A stretch of 64,000 nucleotides of DNA from assembly GCF_026151205.1 (NCBI RefSeq), contig NC_087083.1:2928536-2992535 (forward strand). Direction: 5' to 3'. The position numbers were made by a program, and so were the translations under genes. The DNA is from Bolinopsis microptera. Lineage: Eukaryota > Ctenophora > Tentaculata > Lobata > Bolinopsidae. Shown one piece after another: positions 12,100-22,800 of this stretch. Numbering within the stretch: the stretch's first letter is position 1; the number at the start of each line of letters is the position of its first letter. The notes below the pieces were generated by a model. That model was given only the letters and a program-made list of their open reading frames with translations. It was not told the origin of the DNA and did not search any database.

Positions 12100-12558
12100 G
12101 ACAACTAGCGCTGGATGGCGACAACTAGCGCTGGATAGCGCTAGTTGTCGCCATCCAGCGCTAGTTGTCGCTATCCAGCGCTGGATAACGCTGGCCAGCG
12201 CAAAATATATATGTTCGATAATTGTCGCTATCCAGCGCTAGTTGTCGCCATCCAGCGCTAGTTGTCGCTATCCAGCGCTAGTTGTCGCTGGCTATGCGAC
12301 ACTGTCGCACGCGATAGTTTGCGATGGCCAGCGCAACTGGCCATCGCAGAAAACAGTTCGATAACTAGCGCTGGATAGCGACAACTAGCGCTGGATAGCG
12401 ACAACTAGCGCTGGATGGCGACAACTAGCGCTGGATGGCGACAACTAGCGCTGGATAGCGACAATTATCGAACATATATATTTTGCGCTGGCCAGCGTTA
12501 TCCAGCGCTGGATAGCGACAACTAGCGCTGGATGGCGACAACTAGCGCTATCCAGCGC
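12100..12558. mobile_element. Long foldback (inverted repeat) element
   Basis: Left arm about 12,131-12,290 and right arm about 12,379-12,558 are reverse complements over about 150 bases or more. Both are built from GACAACTAGCGCTGGATAGC modules and share an off-register marker (GCGCTGGCCAGCG beside ATATATGTTCGATAATTG). The loop holds a further hairpin, GCGATGGCCAGCGC...GGCCATCGC. An A13 run follows. No coding sequence. Confidence 0.85.
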
Positions 12559-12684
12559 TAAAAAAAAAAAAAATGTAATTTATTATTGTATATGAGATCA
12601 GAATCAAAAGTTGCATTTCAGCCATGGAAATTTACGTTGACATTATTTTTATATAAAACTCATGAAAACAATGGTATTGAAATA

Positions 12685-12774
12685 TGTTCTGAACAAGTGA
12701 GACAACTCTTGCGATAACTGGAAATTTGTCTACATGCCTAACAATGATAAATGGTTAATAAATAAATCACAACA
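12685..12774 (-). repeat. 3' LTR
   Basis: A 90-bp LTR identical to the 5' copy and adjacent to the polypurine tract at 12,775-12,785. Confidence 0.92.
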
Positions 12775-12931
12775 TACACCCCCCGTAAAAAATCAAATAA
12801 AATTTAAAAATTTAACAAATGGAAACGCGCAAAGGCGCGTTAGCTGAAAAATCGTGCTTTTTATACGAATTTGCGCCATTTCAATGCGCAGATAAGGATA
12901 CATTTAAAACATTGATAAAACTTCTCAAAAG

Positions 12932-15013
12932 TCACATACTCGCAAAAACCATGGCCCTTTTTAGTGAGTCAGCATCATGTGGTACCGGCAAGTCCCTCAA
13001 TGGCTGCATGCGCTCAGGATCAGGACGGATAGTGCCGTGAGAAATTTGATAGCCCAAAATGTTGATAGTTTCAACTGAACTTATAGTCTTATCATGATTC
13101 AACGTTAGTCCCAACTTCTTAATAGTCGATAATAACCCCTTGACGTTTTTGTCGTGATCTTCCTGATCATAGCCCCCAACAGTTATATTGTCCAGATAAG
13201 GAAAAACACTATCTAACTTATTTTCCTCCACAAGTATGTCCATATTACGTTGAAAAACAGGTCCACCATTAGTGACTCCAAAGGGAATGCCATTAAATTC
13301 AAATAGTTTCCCAGCTGCTTCAAAGGCTGTGAGTGGCTTTTCTCCTTCGAGAATCGGGATTTGATGGTAGGCAGACTTAAGATCAAATGTGCTATAAATC
13401 CTGTACTTAGCTATCTGCGAGGCCATAGTGTCAAGGTTTGGCAGAGGATACGCATCTAAGTGTGTGAATTTGTTGATCGTTCGAGAGTAGTCTACCACCA
13501 TTCGGGGCCTTGCCGAATCTAAACCTGTAACGAGGACCTGTGCTCTCCAAGGACTATTACTCGGCCTAATAGTGCCCTGTTCCAATAACTCTTTAACCGA
13601 TTTTGCTATAAATGCTCTCTCTGCATCAGAGTACTTTCTGGACCTACAAGCGATTGGATTGGTGCCTTCCATTAATGTGGAGAATAGAGGTATGGGCTCA
13701 AGGTTCGACATTGAAAGCTGTGCACAGTTCCTACCAGCTTCATCTATCACCAAGGGATCTCTATTTCCTCCGAAATTAACCACAAGATTCATATGACTTC
13801 GGAGTAAATCCAAACCCACGATTGCGTCGCAACATAGTTTGTCCATAACTGATAATTTACACTCTGAATAGGAGTGGCCTTCAATCACAATATCTACTAC
13901 ACAGGACCCCTGAGTGTTTGTTGACATTGATTCCGAAGCTAAAGTTATTTTGTTCGTACCCGGGCCTATCGTTATGCCATTTCGCCTAGCAAAACCCAAG
14001 TCAACAAAACTCTCTGAGCTACCAGTGTCAATCAAAATGTAAGCGATATGATTATTTACCTTTGCGTTGACGGTTGTCTGAGACAGCGTTGAAGGTGTCG
14101 ACGGAGACATAGCACAAAGATAAGAGAATGGGGATGATTGCTGGGGCTGATCAGCAGGCGGGACGTTGTAGGCGTTGTTAACTGGAGTATAAGCGTTGTT
14201 TGCAGAGTTCTTCTTAGAGAAGTAATCATTAGGTGCGGTCTTCCCAAGACCCGTCGCTGATCGACATACTCGTGCCCAATGTCCTCGCTTACCGCAAGTT
14301 TTACAAGTAGTATTATTAGCAGGACACGCTGTTCGAACATGGTACTCCTTACCACAATATCCACACTTTATATTAGGACTAACTGAATTGCCGTGAGTGG
14401 CAGCTACAACCGCATGATCCTTTGAATCCAGTCCAGAATCGTTTCCATTAACAATACCATTTAGATTAGAACCGTTATACTTTTCATTGTTTGAGATTGA
14501 TTGCTCCAGAGTACAAGCCAGAGTGATGGTATCATCTAAACTTTTAGTGTCCTCCATTAGGCGCTGCCGAATTTGCTTGTCCCTTAGCCCACTGATAAGA
14601 GCTGTTCTAATGCTCTCTTCCCCATGAACAGCAGCTGATACTTCGGTAAAATTACACTGTTTCGCCAGTGTCCGCAACGCCAAGACGAATTGATCAACTG
14701 ATTCAGCTTCAGTTTGACTCCGTGTAGATAAACAAAATCGAGCAAAGTTAGTATTCTTTGTTTTAACAAACAAACCATTCAAGATTTTAACTGCCTCCGA
14801 AAACTTTGTTTCACCCTTGATAGTTGTATATATTGAGGGGCTCACATAATTGCAAAGCACCATATATTGTGTCTCTTCGGTGTTAGCTTTTTCACCAAGA
14901 ATAGTAATAAAATTGTCTAGAGTCTGTTTCCAGTGCAGGTAGGTATCTGCAACTTCGTCACCTTTATCTGTGAGGGTGATGTCCAAGCGCTGAGGGCTTA
15001 AAAACTTTTCCAT
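12932..15013 (-). CDS. Gag-protease-reverse transcriptase polyprotein, truncated
   Basis: A single frame of 693 codons from the ATG at 15,013; an upstream ATG at 15,055 lies inside the LTR and is less likely. Gag carries two CCHC zinc knuckles (CGYCGKEYHVRTAC and CKTCGKRGHWARVC). The aspartic protease follows with LIDTGSSESFVD. The reverse transcriptase shows FDLKSAYHQIP, GIPFGVTNGGPVFQR and FPYLDNITVGG. The catalytic box reads YLDN where most relatives have YxDD, so the second aspartate is replaced. The frame ends shortly after the RT connection (SLKRAM); the next bases look like a shifted, decayed continuation. No RNase H or integrase is present. It is a chromoviral/Metaviridae-type element. 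Confidence 0.92.
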   Translation of the reverse strand: MEKFLSPQRLDITLTDKGDEVADTYLHWKQTLDNFITILGEKANTEETQYMVLCNYVSPSIYTTIKGETKFSEAVKILNGLFVKTKNTNFARFCLSTRSQTEAESVDQFVLALRTLAKQCNFTEVSAAVHGEESIRTALISGLRDKQIRQRLMEDTKSLDDTITLACTLEQSISNNEKYNGSNLNGIVNGNDSGLDSKDHAVVAATHGNSVSPNIKCGYCGKEYHVRTACPANNTTCKTCGKRGHWARVCRSATGLGKTAPNDYFSKKNSANNAYTPVNNAYNVPPADQPQQSSPFSYLCAMSPSTPSTLSQTTVNAKVNNHIAYILIDTGSSESFVDLGFARRNGITIGPGTNKITLASESMSTNTQGSCVVDIVIEGHSYSECKLSVMDKLCCDAIVGLDLLRSHMNLVVNFGGNRDPLVIDEAGRNCAQLSMSNLEPIPLFSTLMEGTNPIACRSRKYSDAERAFIAKSVKELLEQGTIRPSNSPWRAQVLVTGLDSARPRMVVDYSRTINKFTHLDAYPLPNLDTMASQIAKYRIYSTFDLKSAYHQIPILEGEKPLTAFEAAGKLFEFNGIPFGVTNGGPVFQRNMDILVEENKLDSVFPYLDNITVGGYDQEDHDKNVKGLLSTIKKLGLTLNHDKTISSVETINILGYQISHGTIRPDPERMQPLRDLPVPHDADSLKRAMVFASM

Positions 15014-15034
15014 GATGAGGGATGTAGACAAATA

Positions 15035-15124
15035 TGTTCTGAACAAGTGAGACAACTCTTGCGATAACTGGAAATTTGTCTACATGCCTAACAATGATAA
15101 ATGGTTAATAAATAAATCACAACA
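15035..15124 (-). repeat. 5' LTR
   Basis: A 90-bp LTR. On the minus strand it has a TATTTATTAA TATA-like stretch, then ATGTAGACAAAT about 25 bases later, which is the perfect complement of the bases just inside the element. Confidence 0.92.
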
Positions 15125-15372
15125 AAATATAAGTTGTATAATGTGTGGCCGGATGACAAGTACAACTACAACTACCTAAACTAAAAAATAAATTTGAATT
15201 GAACAATTAATTCGGCAGAACCAATTCATAGTCACGTTTCAAAACAGCTGGGTTGCGCCTTCATCAGTAACAATGCATGGCATGTTATCACCTAAAGACA
15301 GCTAACAAGGTCATGTCACGTGTCAACACAAGTACGGTCCCCCAACTGATCCCACCCGCTAATTCTAGACAG

Positions 15373-15722
15373 CTACTGGGTGCTAAATCACTCTACTGGG
15401 TGCTAAATCACTCTACTGGGTGCTAAATCACTCTACTGGGTGCTAAATCACTCTACTGGGTGCTAAATCACCCTACTGGGTGCTAAATCACCCTACTGGG
15501 TGCTAAATCACCCTACTGGGTGCTAAATCACCCTACTGGGTGCTAAATCACCCTACTGGGTGCTAAATCACTCTACTGGGTGCTAAATCACTCTACTGGG
15601 TGCTAAATCACTCTACTGGGTGCTAAATCACTCTACTGGGTGCTAAATCACTCTACTGGGTGCTAAATCACTTTAATAGTAATGGGTGCTAAATCACTCT
15701 ACTAGGTGCTAAATCACTCTAC
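15373..15722. repeat. 20-bp minisatellite, about 17 copies
   Basis: The unit is TGGGTGCTAAATCACTCTAC. A block of CACCCTAC variants sits in the middle (15,465-15,560). Confidence 0.95.
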
Positions 15723-16485
15723 ATTCGACAGCTACTGGGTGCGAGTGATAAAATAAACTTCAACTTGGCAACAAACTCATTAGCCATGATCATGATTCAT
15801 TTTCAATATTCATGGTGCAATATGTTGAATTTTCGTCCGGAGACAATTTTTGTCTTTGTATGTGTAATTTTGGTTTGAACTGTTTAATTTTTTCGAATGC
15901 ATGATTTATTTGAATCAAGAATTGGAAACGTGTATGAATTGTCATTTATCACAACATACCGTTTACTTGTACAAAGAAAAATTGCAGATGAAAATGAATT
16001 CTTTATAGCGAAAATGAAAATCTAAGTCCATACCAATTTATTAAAGTTAATGTTAAATAACCCTAAAAATTGTAAAAATGAATAGCACATAATCTTTACG
16101 AAAAACAACTATCAGAGAATAGAAAATTGTGTTGACATTTAATATTTTACGAGAAAATTGATTAGCCTTTCAAAATATTTTCACTTAAGTTAAACGAAAC
16201 CACAAAAAAACATGATTTGCAACAATCCATTTTAATCTGCTTCAAGTTCAAAACGGCTGCCCAACAACAGCGGTTGAATCTTCTACAATTTGACCATTTG
16301 ATGTCAATTGTAACACATGAAAGACCGTACTGTCAGGCTACCATTTAAATTTCCTCTTAAATTCCAATCCTCCAAAATATTGGGTGCACCTTAGACCCGA
16401 TTACCTGATTGTCTTTTTTGTTCCAAAATATTGATAGTAAATAACTAAGGACAGCAAATATCCATTGCACTATTGACACTTCACA
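15723..16485. other. Gene-free interval downstream of the LIM gene
   Basis: AT-rich sequence past the 3' end of the minus-strand LIM gene. It presumably includes the 3' untranslated region and polyadenylation site, but I cannot choose a signal with confidence. Confidence 0.4.
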
Positions 16486-16830
16486 ACCTCCTTTAATTCT
16501 CCTCGACCCTGATATTAGAGATGCCCTCCTCCACATCCGCTACATCGTCCATACAGCTCCTTTAATTCTCCTCGACCCTGATATTAGAGATGCCCTCCTC
16601 CACATCCGCTACATCGTCTGTACAGCTCCTTTAATTCTCCTCGACCCTGATATTAGAGATGCCCTCCTCCACATCCGTTACATCGTCTGTACAGCTCCTT
16701 TAATTCTCCTCGACCCTGATATTAGAGATGCCCTCCTCCACATCCGCTACATCGTCTGTACAGCTCCTTTAATTCTCCTCGACCCTGATATTAGAGATGC
16801 CCTCCTCCACATCCGCTACATCGTCTGTAA
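16486..16830 (-). repeat. 69-bp tandem repeat of a coding end and stop codon, 5 copies
   Basis: The unit holds the last codons of the LIM gene (DDVADVEEGISNIRVEEN), its TAA stop and the following AGGAGCTGT. CAGCTCC recurs at 16,554, 16,623, 16,692 and 16,761, exactly 69 bases apart. The copy at the exon edge is the translated one; four more follow in the 3' untranslated region. The unit is a multiple of three, so bypassing the stop would keep the frame. Confidence 0.93.
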
Positions 16831-19800
16831 CCAACCCTGCAACCTCCTCCTCCGCTCCGTCATCAAAATACTCGCTCTCCCCGAACCCCTCCAAATAAGG
16901 CTCACACTCCGTGTGCCAGAATATTCCATCCTGGGTGAAGATCTCCTGCCCTTCAGCGAAGGAGTTACTGCACACTTGGCACCTAAGACAGGAGTTGTGG
17001 TAACTGACACCCCCCGCTTGGAGAACCCTCCCCACGATAAACTCATCGCATATCTTACACTTTTGTCCGAACAAGTTGAGGTAATCCGACTCGCAGTAGG
17101 GGTGACCGTCCTTCACCATGTACTCCCCTGCTAACGGAGCTTTACAGTAGTAACAAGCAAAGCAGTCCACATGCCAGTCTGACTCCATGGCAACCACACT
17201 CCGCCCCGTAATGTCCTTGTTGCAGCCCTTGCATGAGCTCAGACGAGTAGAGGCTTGAGATTTGGCTCGGCAGCTCTCACAGATAGGGCGTCCTTCGTCG
17301 AATAAAACCCGGGAACCACTGTTGAACCCACCTGAGGAACAAGGTCAGATTTATAGATCAGATATCAGTACAGTTTTACAAAAACTTGTTTTTTGCAAAT
17401 AATTGTAAACCACTGTCAAGGTTTGTCGGCCGATAAACCATCTGAAAATGTATTTCTTTCACTCATTTAGATAGGGTCTGGACTCTACCACAACTTTTAT
17501 ATCTCGCTTAAATCTAAACTATCAGACTCCACAGCCAACATCCATTTAAGTTTTCCAACTCATGTACTATACCGGATACTATACCGCATTCCGAAGCAAG
17601 TCATAAATTAAGCTAATTTTTGGAAGCTCTTCAAGGACGTAATGTGTATGACGGTACTTAAACGTTGCTGTCCAAAGATACATAGTTAAAATACTGATGC
17701 TATGCACACCTTAATACGGAACGCTACATACCGTGATCTAGGTTTTTTAAGAATTGAGGTCATTCAGCTAGCAGAATCGGCATATTGAGTGCCATGTACC
17801 AGTTTTATATAAAATTAGTGAACTCTGGAATATGTCTTAACTATCGTGGGAAAATATTTTCGTCACTTATAATACAGTATGAAAAATCTTAAATCAGCCA
17901 AAACGTAATTGGTTACGAGATTTTCACCCTGTCCAGGAAAATCGCATCTATGGAATGATTACTTTATCTAAGGAGGAAATTTCAGCAATATGAACTACTC
18001 CTCTCCGACATGCAAGGTATCTTCACAATATATTCACCCTTATACTTATAACAAGCTAATTTACAGTTTTCACAATATCATCTGGTGTAACTTTACTCCG
18101 GAGTACTGAATTTTGTGGCATTTCTGAACAAATTATGTAAAACAAGTTTTTGTTTGATAGTTGGGGACGAAATGAGAGTCTCCACTCAGTGTTTCAAAAC
18201 AAATAGTTGTCGACGTTTCGGCAACACGCCTTGGTCCCCAACTATCAAACTATATGATCAATCCACTCATAAGAGCGGAGAAAGATTGTCATAAAACAAG
18301 TTCTGTCAGATAATAGCAGATCGTTAAATGTAACAATTAATTAATAATCTAACCTCCACACTAGACTGAGAAATAGCAGATCGTTAAGTTTAACAATTAA
18401 TTAATAATCTAACCTCCACAATAGACTGAGAAATAGCAGATCGTTAAATGTAACAATTAATTAATAATCTAACCTCCGCACTAGACTGAGAAATAGCAGA
18501 TCGTTAAATGTAACAATTAATCAATTAATTAATAATCTAACCTCCGCACTAGACTGAGAAATAGCAGATTGTTAAATGTGACAATTAATTAATAATCTAA
18601 CCTCTGCACTGAGAATTAGCAGATCTTTAAGTTCAACAATTAATTAATTAATCAATAATCTAACCTCCGCATTGAGAGCACTTGAAGCACCTAGTATGAT
18701 AACTCCTCTTCTGAACAGTAAACCCCTCCCCCTCGATGAAGCTGGAACAGACCACACACTTAGTCCCGAATAGCTCGTGGTAGTCTTTAGAGCAGTAGTA
18801 CTTCTCTGCACGTGCAAAGAATCCGGTGGAAGCTAGAGGTTCCTGAGAGGAGTTTTAGTTTAGCTAGAGGTTCCTGAGAGAAGTGTTAGTTTAGCTAGAG
18901 GTTCCTGAGAGAAGTGTTAGTTTAGTATGTCGATCAGAATATCTTGCCCAATACTCTTATTTTAACTCTAACTCTCTCCATCCTATTGAGTACTGAGGCT
19001 TGTAATCGCTGGTAAACGATTGTCTGTTGTACTTGTAGAATGTAGGACGATTGTTACCCTATATGAGAGCATTCCTGTCATAAGGGAAAGGAAGCAGTTC
19101 TAACGAGCTCTTCTCAAACACAAGGATATAACTTGTGAACTCGGCTAGTATATATGAAACATTTGTCATGGAGTTGTAGAGGGAGTTATGTGCCTCGCCG
19201 GGCTAAAGTAGTGGATGACCTTGCTGTGCGGCAAGTTAAACAAGGATCTGAAACTACTAGTTCCGTACAGACTCAACTCTGCACCCGTGTCAATATGTTC
19301 ATTATATGCAAGCCTCTTGATTTATAATCTCATACATTTCAGAGCCCCATTATTTATCGTACTTTTTTACAATTTCAAAGTACAAATAGCAAACTGACAT
19401 TATAAGGAAGCCAGATAAACCCCGCACCAAATTTCTGCTGCTTCACTACAAACATTACACTCTTATAGAGTCAAAACTATTTTAGTGTTCTCTAAAATTG
19501 CAGCAGTAAGAGGTTAAATCACGGACAAGTATGTAGGTGAGAATAAGGTGAGTTCATGAATCCGAGATTTAGGAAACATTTTGGAAACATGAGACAAAAT
19601 TGAGATAACATGGAAATGTGTTTTTTAGCCGTAGTTATGCCTGGACTGACTTAAAATCTGTTTGACAAATCAAACTCAGTTCACGGAAATTTACAGCCAA
19701 ATTGCCAAAAAACGTGTATCAGAAGTTGTCCAAATGCTTAACCAAAATCTCGGATTTAAAATCTATCTGGTATTGGTAAAGGGACATATCATTGTGTACT

Positions 19801-22800
19801 AACATTTCGAGCCACTCAGAAGTGGTTTCCAAAATCTCAGATTCTGAATAAAGTACTTCTTAAAACGGCTACACTGAGTATAAGTGATTAAAGGTAATTA
19901 TAATACCTAAAACAAATAAGCAACACTATAATAACAGTTGCTTAAATGTAGTAGTACACTTTGACAAGACATGACAGCACTGGAAATAGCATCAGTCAGA
20001 GTTAAATCACGGAAAAGAATTTAGCTCACAATGAGAACAAAGTGCAATATGAAGAGTATGTTATACATTTCATTGAGTACAGTAAAACATCCTTTTCAGT
20101 AAAACCCCGGTTTAATTGACACTAATCCCTTCCCGGTATAATATGTTAAATCAGTGTTAAAAAGAGTACCCACACTTCAGGAAGTATAAAAGAGTACCCA
20201 CACTGCAGGAAGTATAAAAAGAGTACCCACACTGCAGGAAGTTTTAAAAGAGTACCCGCACTGCAGGAATTATAAAAAGAGTACCCACACTGCAGGAAGT
20301 ATAAAAAGAGTACCCACACTGCAGGAAGTATAAAAAAGTACCCACACTGCAGGAAGTATAAAAAGAGTACCCACACTGCAGGAAGTATAAAAGAGTACCC
20401 ACACTGCAGGAAGTATAAAAAGAGTACCCACACTGCAGGAAGTATAAAAAGAGTACCCACACTGCAGGAAGTATAAAAAGAGTACCCACACTGCAGGAAG
20501 TATAAAAAGAGTACCCACACTGCAGGAAGTATAAAAAGAGTACCCACACTGCAGGAAGTATAAAAAGAGTACCCACACTTCAGGAAGTATAAAAGAGTAC
20601 CCACACTGCAGGAAGTATAAAAAGAGTACCCACACTGCAGGAAGTATAAAAAGAGTACCCGCACTGCAGGAAGTATAAAAAGAGTACCCACACTGCAGGA
20701 AGTATAAAAAGAGTACCCACACTGCAGGAAGTATAAAAAGAGTACCCACACTGCAGGAAGTATAAAAAGAGTACCCACACTGCAGGAAGTATAAAAAGAG
20801 TACACACACTGCAGGAAGTATAAAAGAGTACCCACACTGCAGGAAGTATAAAAGAGTACCCACACTGCAGGAAGTATAAAAAGAGTACCCACACTGCAGG
20901 AAGTATAAAAAGAGTACCCACACTGCAGGAAGTATAAAAAGAGTACCCACACTGCAGGAAGTATAAAAAGAGTACCCACACTGCAGGAAGTATAAAAGAG
21001 TACCCACACTGCAGGAAGTATAAAAAGAGTACCCACACTGCAGGAAGTATAAAAGAGTACCCACACTGCAGGAAGTATAAAAGAGTACCCACACTGCAGG
21101 AAGTATAAAAAGAGTACACACACTGCAGGAAGTATAAAAGAGTACCCACACTGCAGGAAGTATAAAAGAGTACCCACACTGCAGGAAGTATAAAAAGAGT
21201 ACCCACACTGCAGGAAGTATAAAAAGAGTACCCACACTGCAGGAAGTATAAAAAGAGTACCCACACTGCAGGAAGTATAAAAAGAGTACCCACACTGCAG
21301 GAAGTATAAAAAGAGTACCCACACTGCAGGAAGTATAAAAGAGTACCCACACTGCAGGAAGTATAAAAAGAGTACCCACACTGCAGGAAGTATAAAAGAG
21401 TACCCACACTGCAGGAAGTATAAAAAGAGTACCCACACTGCAGGAAGTATAAAAAGAGTACCCACACTGCAGGAAGTATAAAAAGAGTACCCACACTGCA
21501 GGAAGTATAAAAAGAGTACCCACACTGCAGGAAGTATAAAAAGAGTAACCACACTGCAGGAAGTATAAAAGAGTACCCACACTGCAGGAAGTATAAAAAG
21601 AGTAACCACACTGCAGGAAGTATAAAAAGAGTACCCACACTGCAGGAAGTATAAAAAGAGTACCCACACTGCAGGAAGTATAAAAAGAGTACCCACACTG
21701 CAGGAAGTATAAAAAGAGTACCTACACTGCAGGAAGTATAAAAAGAGTACCCACACTGCAGGAAGTATAAAAAGAGTACCCGCACTTCAGGAAGTATAAA
21801 AGAGTACCCACACTGCAGGAAGTATAAAAAGAGTGCCCACACTGCAGGAAGTTTTAAAAGAGTACCCGCACTGCAGGAATTATAAAAAGAGTACCCACAC
21901 TGCAGGAAGTATAAAAAGAGTACCCACACTGCAGGAAGTATAAAAAGAGTACCCACACTGCAGGAAGTATAAAAAGAGTACCCACACTGCAGGAAGTATA
22001 AAAAGAGTACCCACACTGCAGGAAGTATAAAAAGAGTACCCACACTGCAGGAAGTATAAAAAGAGTACCCACACTGCAGGAAGTATAAAAAGAGTACCCA
22101 CACTGCAGGAAGTATAAAAAGAGTACCCACACTGCAGGAAGTATAAAAAGAGTACCCACACTGCAGGAAGTATAAAAAGAGTACCCACACTGCAGGAAGT
22201 ATAAAAAGAGTACCCACACTGCAGGAAGTATAAAAAGAGTACCCACACTGCAGGAAGTATAAAAAGAGTACCCACACTGCAGGAAGTATAAAAAGAGTAC
22301 CCACACTGCAGGAAGTATAAAAAGAGTACCCACACTGCAGGAAGTATAAAAAGAGTACCCACACTGCAGGAAGTATAAAAAGAGTACCCACACTGCAGGA
22401 AGTATAAAAAGAGTACCCACACTGCAGGAAGTATAAAAGAGTACCCACACTGCAGGAAGTATAAAAAGAGTACCCACACTGCAGGAAGTATAAAAGAGTA
22501 CCCACACTGCAGGAAGTATAAAAAGAGTACCCACACTGCAGGAAGTATAAAAAGAGTACCCACACTGCAGGAAGTATAAAAAGAGTACCCACACTGCAGG
22601 AAGTATAAAAAGAGTACCCACACTGCAGGAAGTATAAAAAGAGTACCCACACTGCAGGAAGTATAAAAAGAGTACCCACACTGCAGGAAGTATAAAAAGA
22701 GTACACACACTGCAGGAAGTATAAAAGAGTACCCACACTGCAGGAAGTATAAAAAGAGTACCCACACTGCAGGAAGTATAAAAAGAGTACCCACACTGCA

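Larger units (their letters stand above)
12680..15129 (-). mobile_element. Short-LTR Gypsy-like retrotransposon, internally deleted
   Basis: Two identical 90-bp LTRs (12,685-12,774 and 15,035-15,124) start TG and end CA. They are flanked by the 5-bp duplication AAATA (12,680-12,684 and 15,125-15,129). On the minus strand a polypurine tract (GGGGGG then TGTA) abuts the 3' LTR. The internal 2.26 kb encodes gag, protease and reverse transcriptase, but RNase H and integrase are missing, so it would need help to move. Identical LTRs indicate recent insertion. Confidence 0.93.
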
